From Acetobacteraceae bacterium (GTDB taxonomy: Bacteria > Pseudomonadota > Alphaproteobacteria > Acetobacterales > Acetobacteraceae), in the NCBI GenBank assembly GCA_003164305.1, contig PLSZ01000433.1:1-8903 (forward strand): a DNA stretch of 8,903 nucleotides. The letters are read 5' to 3'. The position numbers were made by a program, and so were the translations under genes. This document shows, in pieces, positions 1-6,521 of the stretch. Under the pieces are notes generated by a model. The model ran no database searches, was not told the origin of the DNA, and was given only the letters and a program-made list of their open reading frames with translations. How positions within the stretch are numbered: position 1 is the first letter of the stretch; the number at the start of each line of letters is the position of its first letter.

Positions 1-104
1 TGCAGCATGACGTCGCAGCCGTCCTCGGCGAGGGCTTTCGCCGTGGCATGGCCGATGCCGCCGACCGACCCGGTGATCAACGCATGGCGCCCTTTGAGTT
101 TCAT
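1..104 (-). CDS. Short-chain dehydrogenase/reductase (SDR), N-terminal fragment
   Basis: The first 34 residues of an SDR-family NAD(P)-dependent oxidoreductase are visible; the rest lies beyond the left edge. Residues 1-10 form the first beta strand. TGSVGGIG at 11-18 is the TGxxxGxG cofactor-binding turn that defines classical SDRs, and the helix after it (19-28) and second strand (about 31-34) fit a Rossmann fold. I place the start at 104 because GGAG lies 6 nt upstream; an in-frame ATG at 110 directly abuts that GGAG and is less likely. The gene begins 12 bp after the permease stop on the same strand, so it is probably the fourth gene of the ABC operon and may oxidise or reduce the imported compound. 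The visible part resembles 3-hydroxybutyrate dehydrogenase-like SDRs, but the catalytic Ser-Tyr-Lys region is not in the window, so the substrate is unknown. Confidence 0.85.
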   Translation of the reverse strand, partial: MKLKGRHALITGSVGGIGHATAKALAEDGCDVML

Positions 105-116
105 TGTCATCTCCGT

Positions 117-887
117 TCAATGCGCCTGCCAGCGCAACAAGTGGCGCTCCGCGGCGGTCACGATCAGGTCGAGCACGTAGGCGCAGATCGTCAGCACGAT
201 CACCCCGGCGAGGACGGCGTCGATGTCGAAGATGCCCTCGGCTTCCAGAATGAGGTAGCCGATGCCTTTGACGGAGCCGAGGTATTCGCCGATCACCGCG
301 CCGACGAAGGCCATGCCGACGGCGTTGTGCAGGCTGGCGAACACCCAGGTCATCGCTGAGGGAAGATAAACCATGCGCAACAGTTGCCGCTGGTTGGCAC
401 CTATCATGCGGGTATTGGCGAGCACCACCGGGTTCACCTCGCGGACACCGTGGAACACGTTGAAGAACACCAGGAAGAAAACGATGCTGATGCCGAGGGC
501 GACTTTCGACCAGATGCCAAGTCCGAACCACACCGCGAAGATCGGCGCCAGGATCAGCCGAGGCATCGAATTGAAGGCTTTCAGGTACGGCGACAGCAAG
601 GCCGAGGCGGTGGGTTGCAGGCCCAGCCAAAGGCCGAGGATCAGGCCGAGGAGCGTGCCGCCGAAGAAGGCGAGCAACGTCTCCAGCAGCGTGATCCCCA
701 GATGCCGCCAGATCGTTCCGGTTGAAAACCAAACCCAGATCTGGTAAAATACCTTGATCGGCGTGCCGAAAAAGAACGGCGGCAAAATGCCGGTCGCGGT
801 CAGCACGTGCCAGGCGAGCATGACGCCAACGAGCATCGCCGCACGGCCGAGGTTTAACAGGAAACCATGCGGTTCAGACGCGTTCAT
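117..887 (-). CDS. ABC transporter permease, SsuC/TauC-like
   Basis: This 256-residue inner-membrane permease should form the translocation pore, as a dimer, of an importer of the sulfonate/nitrate/taurine type (BPD_transp_1 family). Hydrophobic segments lie at about 15-33, 65-90, 108-121, 127-146, 182-200 and 225-246, matching the roughly six helices usual for the family. The cytoplasmic EAA-type loop that docks on the ATPase is recognisable at about 157-176 (ANTRMIGANQRQLLRMVYLP), with the conserved glycine at 163 and the LP near its end. Length is normal. The start codon lies inside the ATPase gene, giving a 14-nt overlap, so translation is probably coupled; an AAAGG about 11 nt upstream is a weak ribosome site. 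Family assignment is firm. The transported compound cannot be inferred from the permease. Confidence 0.93.
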   Translation of the reverse strand: MNASEPHGFLLNLGRAAMLVGVMLAWHVLTATGILPPFFFGTPIKVFYQIWVWFSTGTIWRHLGITLLETLLAFFGGTLLGLILGLWLGLQPTASALLSPYLKAFNSMPRLILAPIFAVWFGLGIWSKVALGISIVFFLVFFNVFHGVREVNPVVLANTRMIGANQRQLLRMVYLPSAMTWVFASLHNAVGMAFVGAVIGEYLGSVKGIGYLILEAEGIFDIDAVLAGVIVLTICAYVLDLIVTAAERHLLRWQAH

Positions 888-1683
888 GCTGATGGTAGCC
901 TTTCAGCACTTCGTCGCGCATGGTTTCCCAGATCGCCGCGTGGATCTTCAGGAACGCAGGCGTCAGACGCACTTCCGCGACGTCGCGCGGGCGCGGCAGA
1001 TCGATGACGAACTCGCCGATTGGACGGGCGGCCGGACCGGCGGACATCACCACGACGCGATCGGACATGGAGATCGCTTCCTCCAGATCGTGCGTGATGA
1101 ACACAACGGATTTTCGATTGGCCGACCAAAGCGCGAGCAACTCGTTTTCCATCAACTGGCGAGTCTGCACATCCAACGCGCCGAAGGGTTCGTCCATCAA
1201 CAGAATGCGCGGTTCCAGAATGAGGATTTGCGCCAGCGCCACGCGCTTTCGCATACCTCCCGAGAGTTGATGCAGCCAGGCCTCGCCGCGGGTGCGCAGG
1301 CCGACTCGTTGCAACCAGTCCTGCGCCTGGCGGCGGCATTCGGCGGCTGGGATGCCACGGATTTCGAGGCCGGCCATCACGTTCTGGATGGCATTGCGCC
1401 AGGGCATCAGCGCGTCGGCCTGGAACATATAACCGGCCTGGCGATTGAGTCCGGATAACGGCGTGCCGAACACCGACACGGTGCCGGATGCCGGCGTCAG
1501 CAAGCCGGCGATCATGTTCAGGATCGTGGATTTTCCGCAGCCGGTTGGTCCGACAATCGAAACGAATTCGCCGTCGGCGATCGCCAGGGATACGTCGCGC
1601 ACGGCGGTATACGGCGTGTCGCGGCGGGTGCGAGGCTGGAAGGCGCAGGTGACGTCCCGCAGCGAAACGGCGGGTGTGATCAC
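874..1683 (-). CDS. ABC transporter ATP-binding protein, SsuB/TauB-like
   Basis: This 269-residue cytoplasmic ATPase powers the importer. All nucleotide-binding motifs are intact: Walker A GPTGCGKST at 45-53, Q-loop glutamine at 88 (GYMFQ), ABC signature LSGGM at 140-144, Walker B ILLMDEP at 160-166 with catalytic Glu165, D-loop GALD at 168-171, and H-loop His198 (ITHD). The PFGALD sequence and overall length match the nitrate/sulfonate/taurine subfamily. The start is a GTG whose GTGA overlaps the TGA stop of the binding-protein gene by 4 nt; no ATG lies nearby and the family N-terminus fits this start. Its 3' end overlaps the permease by 14 nt. Both overlaps point to one polycistronic transcript with coupled translation. 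Nothing looks degraded. Confidence 0.95.
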   Translation of the reverse strand: MITPAVSLRDVTCAFQPRTRRDTPYTAVRDVSLAIADGEFVSIVGPTGCGKSTILNMIAGLLTPASGTVSVFGTPLSGLNRQAGYMFQADALMPWRNAIQNVMAGLEIRGIPAAECRRQAQDWLQRVGLRTRGEAWLHQLSGGMRKRVALAQILILEPRILLMDEPFGALDVQTRQLMENELLALWSANRKSVVFITHDLEEAISMSDRVVVMSAGPAARPIGEFVIDLPRPRDVAEVRLTPAFLKIHAAIWETMRDEVLKGYHQHERV

Positions 1684-2699
1684 TGGTATTTCTTCAACGC
1701 CTCATCGACGAAGCGGTTCGTGAAAGTTTTCGACAGGTCGATGTTGGCCTCGCGCAACTTCGGCTCGAAGATCGACACCGAGTCCAGGGCGTTCTTCGCC
1801 ATCGTGTCGTTCAGGCGGCCGTCGAACTGCATCGCACCGATATTTGCTTTCAGCATGCGGCGATATTGATCCTTGTCCTTGATGTATTGCGCGGGCACTT
1901 TCGCGATCACCTCGTCGAGGGGGACTTTCGTCAGCCATAGCATCGCGCGCACGGTGGCGTTGACGACCGCTTGCGTGGTGCGTGGGTTCTTCGTGATGAA
2001 ATCGGCGGTGGTGTAAAGACTGTCGAGCATATAGTCGCCGCCGTATGCGAACTTCGTACCCTCGGCGTCACGCGAGTCGATCAATGGAATGATGTCGTCC
2101 CACATTTCGGTGGTCGCGGGATCTTGCGTGACGATGGCGTCGATTTCTCCGGCGCGTACCGCGGCGACGGCGGTCGGTCCAAGCCCGACTCCAACGTAAG
2201 ACGCATCGTCTTTGGTCAGGCCGACACGTTGCAGCGCACGCACGGCGAAGATTTGCGTGGCGCTGCCCGGTCCGGAAATGCCGATCGATTTGCCCTTCAG
2301 ATCCTTCACGCTCTTGATGGCGCCGCCTTTGGCTTTCACCACGCCGAGGACATAGCCGGGATAACGGTTGGTGCCGACGACATCGACCATCATGAAGCCT
2401 TTGGCCTGCAGATCGATCGTGTGCTCATAGGCGCCGGCGACGAAGTCCGTATTGCCGGCGATCAGCGCCTGCGCACCTTTGGCCCCGGTGTTGAAATCGA
2501 TCATTTCCAGGTCCAGGCCCTCGTCTTTGAAGTAACCCAGAGCGTTGGCCATGACCAAAGGCAGCTTCGCTACCTGGCTGAACAAGCCGCCGGCGCCGAT
2601 CACCACATGCGGATGTTCCAATCCGGTGCTTTGGCCAAACGCCGGGAGCGCGATACCGCCGAGCAGAGCGGTTAATGCGGATCGTCTGCCAAATGTCAT
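1680..2699 (-). CDS. ABC transporter substrate-binding protein, NMT1/THI5 (SsuA/NrtA)-like
   Basis: A 339-residue periplasmic binding protein that should capture the substrate and deliver it to the permease. Residues 1-22 look like a secretion signal: RR at 5-6, a hydrophobic run at 8-20, and likely cleavage after AFG (about residue 22). There is no lipobox cysteine. The mature part has the type-2 binding fold typical of the NMT1/THI5 and SsuA family: LPLVMANALGYFKDEGLDLE around 46-65, GAKGAQALIAGNTDFVAG at 72-89, and the hinge region VKDLKGKSIGISGPGS at 131-146. It is first in the operon; a weak GGGA lies about 9 nt before the ATG and a plausible promoter is upstream. Related proteins bind sulfonates, nitrate, pyrimidine precursors or aromatic acids, so the ligand is open. 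Confidence 0.9.
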   Translation of the reverse strand: MTFGRRSALTALLGGIALPAFGQSTGLEHPHVVIGAGGLFSQVAKLPLVMANALGYFKDEGLDLEMIDFNTGAKGAQALIAGNTDFVAGAYEHTIDLQAKGFMMVDVVGTNRYPGYVLGVVKAKGGAIKSVKDLKGKSIGISGPGSATQIFAVRALQRVGLTKDDASYVGVGLGPTAVAAVRAGEIDAIVTQDPATTEMWDDIIPLIDSRDAEGTKFAYGGDYMLDSLYTTADFITKNPRTTQAVVNATVRAMLWLTKVPLDEVIAKVPAQYIKDKDQYRRMLKANIGAMQFDGRLNDTMAKNALDSVSIFEPKLREANIDLSKTFTNRFVDEALKKYQ

Positions 2700-2738
2700 G
2701 ATTTACGTTCCCAACCGGCGTTTTTGATATTTGCCGGG

Positions 2739-2767
2739 ATCGTATGGGCGCGGCGCGGGAGAGTCAA
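2739..2767 (-). promoter_or_regulatory. Putative sigma70-type promoter of the ABC operon
   Basis: Reading the minus strand, TTGACT (2762-2767) is a 5/6 match to the -35 consensus and TACGAT (2739-2744) a 4/6 match to the -10, separated by exactly 17 bp. Transcription would start near 2732, giving a leader of about 33 nt before the binding-protein ATG. A second, perfect TTGACA lies at 2778-2783 on the same strand, 16 bp upstream in register, but has no -10 at the right distance. This is a sequence match only, and alphaproteobacterial promoters are often looser than the E. coli consensus. Confidence 0.45.
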
Positions 2768-2835
2768 ACCTGTGGCTTGTCAATCTCCGGCTCTGGTGGA
2801 TGCGCGATCTCTGACGCATGCTTTGTCCGATCGTT

Positions 2836-2842
2836 GGAGGGG
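2836..2842 (+). promoter_or_regulatory. Ribosome binding site fixing the start of the dehydrogenase gene
   Basis: GGAGGGG lies 6 nt before the ATG at 2849. This strong Shine-Dalgarno match selects 2849 over an in-frame ATG at 2744, which would add 35 residues with no Rossmann-fold similarity ahead of the cofactor-binding strand and would begin inside the divergent promoter region. Confidence 0.8.
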
Positions 2843-2848
2843 CAGGCC

Positions 2849-3727
2849 ATGACCGTTGGATTTATCGGATTGGGCGCGATTGGGCGTCCCATCGCGGAAC
2901 ATGTCGCGGCGCACACCGACTCTGTCGTGTTCGACATTCGCGAGGACGCGTTGGCACCGTTCCGCGGCCGTGCCGGCATCGCGCTGTCGCCGGCCGATGT
3001 CGCGGCACGCTCCGATATCGTGATCGGATGCTTATCCACCCTGGATGCTTATCGCTCCGCGATCGTCGAGCAGCAGGGCATCTTTGGCGGGCGCGCGAAG
3101 ATCTACGTGCATATCGGCACCACCGGCTCCGATCTGGCGCATGAACTGGAAGCCGCGTTGGCCACGCACGGCATCGCGATGGTCGACGCGCCGATCACCG
3201 GTGGCGTGCCGCGCGCGAAAGAGGGGACGTTGACCACGATGGTGTCAGGCCCGCGCGATGTGGTGGATCAGGTGATGCCGGTGCTGCGCTCGTACAGCAG
3301 CCGCGTTGTGCATGTCGGCGATAAGGTCGGCGCGGCGCAAACCATGAAGGTGATCAACAACATGCTGTCCGCGGCGAATCTGGCGATCGCGGCGGAAGGG
3401 CTGGTGCTAGGGGTGAAAGCGGGCCTCGATCCGGACACGATGCTGGAAGTGATCAACGCTGGCACCGGACAGAACAGTGCCACGCTGACGAAATTGCCCA
3501 ACAATATTCTGACGCGCGGATTTGATTACGGTGGCAGCATGGCGATCACGATCAAGGACCTGTCCGCGTTCATGCATGAGGCAGAGGCTCTGGCGTTCGA
3601 TACCCCGCTGGGGGCGATGGTGCGGCGGGCTTATCAGGCGGCGGATCGGGCCGCGGCGGGTCAGGACATGACGGAGGTGATCCAGCCGATGGAACGGCGG
3701 GCGGGAGTAGAGGTGAAAGGGCGTTGA
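2849..3727 (+). CDS. NAD(P)-dependent beta-hydroxyacid dehydrogenase (3-hydroxyisobutyrate dehydrogenase superfamily)
   Basis: A 292-residue cytoplasmic oxidoreductase. The N-terminal Rossmann domain opens with GFIGLGAIG (4-12), the GxGxxG cofactor turn, and the basic/acidic residues after strand 2 read VFDIRED (about 27-33), the aspartate favouring NAD. The substrate loop is DAPITGGVPRAKEGTL at 113-128, a variant of the family DAPVSGGxxGAxxGTL. The catalytic lysine is Lys167 in MKVINN, with Asn170-Asn171 following; Lys236 in ITIKDL matches a second conserved lysine. Residues after about 165 form the all-helical domain. Length is typical. The gene stands alone, divergent from the ABC operon and separated from it by 149 bp. 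Family members oxidise 3-hydroxyisobutyrate, reduce tartronate semialdehyde, or act on threonate and related acids. The altered loop argues against naming it mmsB or garR. Confidence 0.9.
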   Translation: MTVGFIGLGAIGRPIAEHVAAHTDSVVFDIREDALAPFRGRAGIALSPADVAARSDIVIGCLSTLDAYRSAIVEQQGIFGGRAKIYVHIGTTGSDLAHELEAALATHGIAMVDAPITGGVPRAKEGTLTTMVSGPRDVVDQVMPVLRSYSSRVVHVGDKVGAAQTMKVINNMLSAANLAIAAEGLVLGVKAGLDPDTMLEVINAGTGQNSATLTKLPNNILTRGFDYGGSMAITIKDLSAFMHEAEALAFDTPLGAMVRRAYQAADRAAAGQDMTEVIQPMERRAGVEVKGR

Positions 3728-3761
3728 GCGATTGGGCTGATGAGACGGCGGCCCTTGGTAG

Positions 3762-3782
3762 CTGGGCTCGCCGCGGATGAGG
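3762..3782 (+). repeat. Partial REP-like half element
   Basis: The stretch contains CCGCGGATGA (3771-3780), identical to 3885-3894 inside the complete element downstream, preceded by a GCTCG that parallels the GAGCC there. Only one arm is recognisable, so this may be a decayed copy. It lies 35 bp after the dehydrogenase stop. Confidence 0.4.
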
Positions 3783-3790
3783 CCACTACG

Positions 3791-3818
3791 GTCATGCGCG
3801 GGCGCGGACCCGAGCATC
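3791..3818 (+). repeat. REP-like palindrome, copy 1
   Basis: Arms ATGCGCGGG (3794-3802) and CCCGAGCAT (3809-3817) pair with one mismatch around a 6-nt loop. Aligned with the reverse complement of the element at 3869-3895, about 23 of 28 positions agree (GTCAT, CGCGGGC, CG, ACCCGA and ATC blocks). GTCATnCGCGGGC..ACCCG resembles short palindromes dispersed in many alphaproteobacterial genomes between convergent genes. In an RNA it would fold as a stable hairpin and could protect or end the dehydrogenase transcript; there is no T-run after it. Confidence 0.6.
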
Positions 3819-3868
3819 GGTCGCCGCACGGAAGATCGCCGATATGGAATATGGTGCGTGTTCGCAAT

Positions 3869-3895
3869 GATCATCGGGTCGAGCCCGCGGATGAC
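3869..3895 (-). repeat. REP-like palindrome, copy 2 (inverted relative to copy 1)
   Basis: On the plus strand TCATCGGGTC pairs with GCCCGCGGATGA: TCATC with GATGA and GGG with CCC, leaving a two-base bulge. Its reverse complement aligns with copy 1, so the two lie head to head about 50 bp apart, like REP pairs (BIME-type). It is 54 bp past the rfbC stop on the side where the dTDP-sugar transcript ends, so it may act as a 3' hairpin for that operon. The rest of the 3728-3949 gap shows no gene; 3917-3936 is purine-rich (gagggaggagacgagg). Confidence 0.6.
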
Positions 3896-3949
3896 GGGAA
3901 AGGCGCACAGGATGACGAGGGAGGAGACGAGGAGGCCGCCCCCGCCGGT

Positions 3950-4501
3950 TCAAAACCAGGCGTCGCAATCCTTCAATCGCGGCAGCACCTTGTCCTTGTC
4001 GGACAAGATCACGTCCTCCGCGGCGATCGGCCACATCACGGCCAGATCGGGATCGTTCCAGATCACCCCGCGTTCGGCCGCTCGATCCCAGGGGGCGGTG
4101 ACTTTATAGATCACCTCGGTCTCTTCGGTCAGCGTGCAATAGCCGTGCAGGAAGCCGACAGGGACCCAGAGTTGGCACCAGTTCTCGGCGCTCAGCATGG
4201 CGCCGGCCTGCTGACCGTAGGTGGGGGAACCGCGCCGTACATCGACCGCGACGTCCCAGATGGCGCCTTTCACGACGCGAACCAATTTGCCCTGCGCGTT
4301 CTCGCCGATCTGGCAATGCAAGCCGCGCAGCACGCTACGCGCGTTCGACACGGCGTGGTTGTCCTGCACGAAGGGTCCGGGAACGCCGGCCTCAGCGAAG
4401 CGGGTCTGGTTCCAGGTTTCGGAGAAAAAGCCGCGGGGATCGGAAAAACGAGGCGGGGTCAGCAGCAGCACATCCGGAAGCGTCAGCGGTTCAACCTTCA
4501 A
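3950..4501 (-). CDS. rfbC: dTDP-4-dehydrorhamnose 3,5-epimerase
   Basis: A 183-residue cupin-fold epimerase (RmlC) converting dTDP-4-keto-6-deoxy-D-glucose to dTDP-4-keto-L-rhamnose in the cytoplasm. Visible family blocks are [10 protein letters not shown] (21-30), QDNHAVS (46-52), RGLHCQ (59-64) with catalytic base His62, [18 protein letters not shown] (79-96), Tyr132 in EVIYKV at the position of the catalytic tyrosine, and LSDKD (166-170), whose aspartate supports the histidine. The start is a TTG sharing TTGA with the rfbA stop; the encoded N-terminus ([10 protein letters not shown]) matches the usual family start and AAGGAG lies 7 nt upstream. Length is typical. It is the last gene of rfbB-rfbA-rfbC; downstream come a REP-like element and a convergent gene rather than rfbD. 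A cysteine follows His62 where tyrosine or phenylalanine is usual. Confidence 0.95.
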   Translation of the reverse strand: MKVEPLTLPDVLLLTPPRFSDPRGFFSETWNQTRFAEAGVPGPFVQDNHAVSNARSVLRGLHCQIGENAQGKLVRVVKGAIWDVAVDVRRGSPTYGQQAGAMLSAENWCQLWVPVGFLHGYCTLTEETEVIYKVTAPWDRAAERGVIWNDPDLAVMWPIAAEDVILSDKDKVLPRLKDCDAWF

Positions 4502-5373
4502 TCGTGCTCTCCTTCAGCGAGTTCCATCAGCACGCGCCCGAGTTCGGTCTTGCCCAGATCGGCGGCGTGCCCGCGTAATGTGTCGGCGGTAATGAAGCCC
4601 ATGCGAAACGCCACCTCCTCCGGGCAACCGACCAGGTTGCCGGTGCGAGATTGAATTGTCTGCACGAAAGTCGCGGCTTGCAACAAGCTGTCCGGGGTGC
4701 CGGCGTCGAGCCAGGCGCAGCCGCGCGACAACCGCTCCACCCGTAAGGTCCCGGCGTTGAAATACACGTTGTTGAGGTCGGTGATTTCCAGTTCGCCTCG
4801 CGCCGAGGGTTTGATGCGCGGCGCGATCTCCGACACGTGGCGGTCGTAGAAATACAGGCCGGTGACGGCCCAATTGGACGTTGGCGCGGTGGGTTTTTCG
4901 ACGAGGTCGGTGGCACGGCCGGTGGCGTCGAAGGTCACGACACCATATCGTTCCGGGTCGCGCACCTGATAAGCGAATACGGTGGCGCCGTCCTCGCCCT
5001 TGGCGGCTTTTTGCAGAAGGCGGGATAAGTGGTCGGCGTGGATGATGTTGTCGCCCAAAGCCAGGGCGCAGGGCGCTCCGGCGATCCAGTCGCTGGCAAT
5101 GAGAAACGCTTGCGCGATGCCGTCGGGTTTCGGTTGCACGGCGTATTCGAAGCGCACGCCGAAGCGGCTGCCGTCGCCCAGGAGACGGCGGAACTGCGGC
5201 AGGTCCTCGGGTGTGGAGATGATCATAATGTCGCGAATGCCCGCCAGCATCAGAGTCGACAGCGGATAATACACCATCGGCTTGTCGTACACCGGCAGCA
5301 GTTGTTTCGACGCGGCCAGGGTCATCGGATGCAAACGAGAGCCGGAGCCGCCGGCGAGCAGAATTCCCTTCAT
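4498..5373 (-). CDS. rfbA: Glucose-1-phosphate thymidylyltransferase
   Basis: A 291-residue nucleotidyltransferase (RmlA) that joins glucose-1-phosphate and dTTP to give dTDP-glucose and pyrophosphate, the first step of dTDP-L-rhamnose synthesis. Motifs: [12 protein letters not shown] (5-16), the nucleotide-binding signature (serine replaces the usual threonine before RL); [16 protein letters not shown] (31-46); [11 protein letters not shown] (80-90); LGDNI (106-110), with Asp108 as metal ligand; VEKP (158-161); GELEITDLN (193-201); and WLDAGT (221-226), with metal-binding Asp223. Length equals the family norm. The start at 5373 shares ATGA with the rfbB stop and has GGGGA about 7 nt upstream. 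Extending to 5430 would add 19 residues before the conserved start and is rejected. RmlA enzymes are typically inhibited by dTDP-rhamnose; nothing here contradicts that. Confidence 0.97.
   Translation of the reverse strand: MKGILLAGGSGSRLHPMTLAASKQLLPVYDKPMVYYPLSTLMLAGIRDIMIISTPEDLPQFRRLLGDGSRFGVRFEYAVQPKPDGIAQAFLIASDWIAGAPCALALGDNIIHADHLSRLLQKAAKGEDGATVFAYQVRDPERYGVVTFDATGRATDLVEKPTAPTSNWAVTGLYFYDRHVSEIAPRIKPSARGELEITDLNNVYFNAGTLRVERLSRGCAWLDAGTPDSLLQAATFVQTIQSRTGNLVGCPEEVAFRMGFITADTLRGHAADLGKTELGRVLMELAEGEHD
4509..4514 (-). promoter_or_regulatory. Ribosome binding site supporting a TTG start for rfbC
   Basis: On the minus strand AAGGAG sits inside the last codons of rfbA, 7 nt before the TTG at 4499-4501. 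The good match and spacing make the rare TTG codon believable; there is no ATG or GTG at that point and the family N-terminus begins exactly there. Confidence 0.75.
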
Positions 5374-6425
5374 GCCGCTGTCCCCAAACGTTGGCCCGCG
5401 TAACGGGCGGCGCGCACGCCCTCCCACCAAGGCTGGTTCGCCAGATACCAGTCGATGGTGAGGCCGATACCGGTTTCGAAATCGTGCGGGGCTTTCCAGT
5501 CCAACGCGGCCTCCGACCGGGTGGGGTCGATCTCGTAACGGAAATCGTGGCCGGGCCGGTCGGTGACGAAGCGGATCAGCCGCTCACGCGGGCCGGCGGG
5601 GTCGGGACGGCGATGGTCGAGGTGGGCGCAGATCGCTTTCACGACCTCCAGGTTCGAACGAGGCTGGCGGCCGCCGATGGCATAGGTCGCGCCCGGCTGC
5701 CCAACTTCGATCACCCGTACCAATGCTTCGGCGTGGTCATGGACAAAAATCCAGTCCCGGATGTTGGAGCCGTCGCCGTAGACCGGCAGGGTCAGGCCTC
5801 CCAGTGCGTTCAGGGTGACCAGTGGGATCAATTTCTCGGGAAATTGCCAGGGGCCGTAGTTGTTGCAGGTGTTGGAGACCATCGTCGGCAGGCCGTAGGT
5901 GTGATGCCAGGCGCGGACCAGATGGTCGGAGGCCGCCTTGGTCGAGGAATAGGGGCTGCGCGGATCGTAAGGGGTGATCTCGGTGAAAGGGGCGTCGCCG
6001 GGGTTCAGGGCGCCGAACACCTCATCGGTGGAGACGTGGTGGAAGCGGAACGCGGCCTTCCGAGCGGGGTCGAGTCCGCTGTAATGGCGGCGCGCGGCTT
6101 CCAGCAATGTAAACGTGCCCACGACGTTGGTGCGGACGAAATCGTCGGGGCCGTCGATGGAGCGATCGACGTGGCTCTCGGCGGCGAGATGCATGACGGC
6201 ATCGGGGTCATGCGTCTCGAACACCTGGCGCATGGCGGCGGCGTCGGCGATGTCGGCGCGGATCAGCACGTGGCGGTTGTGGTGACGCGCTTCCTCCAGC
6301 GCTTCTTCCGAGGCGGCGTAGGTCATCTTGTCGACGTTGATGACGACGTGGCCGGTGTGGCGGATCAAATGGCGGATCACGGCGGAGCCGATAAAGCCGC
6401 AGCCACCGGTCAATAAGAGCTTCAT
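5370..6425 (-). CDS. rfbB: dTDP-glucose 4,6-dehydratase
   Basis: A 351-residue extended-SDR enzyme (RmlB) that converts dTDP-glucose to dTDP-4-keto-6-deoxyglucose using bound [11 protein letters not shown] at 6-13 is the NAD-binding turn. [11 protein letters not shown] (83-93) and STDEVFG (132-138) are diagnostic of the 4,6-dehydratases, Asp134 and Glu135 being the dehydration acid and base. YSSTK (159-163) supplies the catalytic Tyr and Lys. [15 protein letters not shown] (188-202) and [15 protein letters not shown] (218-232) are further family blocks. The start at 6425 gives the canonical MKLLLTGG beginning; an AAAGGA lies 11 nt upstream (6437-6442). An upstream ATG at 6488 would add 21 non-conserved residues. 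First gene of the rfbBAC operon, divergent from the leucine-degradation genes. Its 3' end overlaps rfbA by 4 nt. Confidence 0.97.
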   Translation of the reverse strand: MKLLLTGGCGFIGSAVIRHLIRHTGHVVINVDKMTYAASEEALEEARHHNRHVLIRADIADAAAMRQVFETHDPDAVMHLAAESHVDRSIDGPDDFVRTNVVGTFTLLEAARRHYSGLDPARKAAFRFHHVSTDEVFGALNPGDAPFTEITPYDPRSPYSSTKAASDHLVRAWHHTYGLPTMVSNTCNNYGPWQFPEKLIPLVTLNALGGLTLPVYGDGSNIRDWIFVHDHAEALVRVIEVGQPGATYAIGGRQPRSNLEVVKAICAHLDHRRPDPAGPRERLIRFVTDRPGHDFRYEIDPTRSEAALDWKAPHDFETGIGLTIDWYLANQPWWEGVRAARYAGQRLGTAA

Positions 6426-6521
6426 GCGTCGAGGGTTCCTTTGGTCCGTCGTATCCGGTGCGCGGGTCGCCTTAGCATCATGGGGCATGAAATCTCAACA
6501 AAACGTTGCCGGCGGGAGTGG

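Noticed and set aside
1971..2675. Plus-strand open frame of 234 codons opposite the binding protein
   Set aside because: Its composition mirrors the reverse complement of the periplasmic protein gene and shows no family motif.
117..2699. Naming the transporter as taurine, sulfonate or nitrate specific
   Set aside because: No TauD, SsuD, nitrate or nitrite reductase or similar marker gene is adjacent, and the family is too broad to read the ligand from motifs.
2634..2699. Tat signal on the binding protein
   Set aside because: Arginines at residues 5-6 are followed by SALTALL rather than a good x-F-L-K type motif; a general secretory signal is equally likely, so no export route is asserted.
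2777..2805. Plus-strand promoter TTGTCA before the beta-hydroxyacid dehydrogenase
   Set aside because: The -35 match is fair but the hexamer 17 bp downstream (ATGCGC) does not resemble a -10.
2744..2848. N-terminal extension of the beta-hydroxyacid dehydrogenase
   Set aside because: The added 35 residues precede the conserved Rossmann start, lack a ribosome site, and cover the divergent promoter region; GGAGGGG before 2849 decides the start.
3896..3949. Rho-independent terminator directly after rfbC
   Set aside because: The rfbC-proximal sequence is GC-rich but forms no clear stem followed by a T-run on the minus strand; the REP-like hairpin beyond it is the only candidate.
3740..4654. Plus-strand open frame of 304 codons crossing the REP-like gap, rfbC and the end of rfbA
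   Set aside because: It overlaps two real genes antisense and spans repeats; no domain is visible and no convincing ribosome site precedes it.
5391..6416. Plus-strand open frame of 341 codons opposite rfbB
   Set aside because: It lies entirely antisense to a strongly conserved dehydratase; its translation is low-complexity G/V/D/A-rich with no recognisable fold, as expected from GC-rich third positions of the real gene.
6470..6498. Minus-strand promoter TTGAGA / CTAAGG before rfbB
   Set aside because: TTGAGA is a reasonable -35, but the sequence at 17 bp spacing matches the -10 consensus at only one position.
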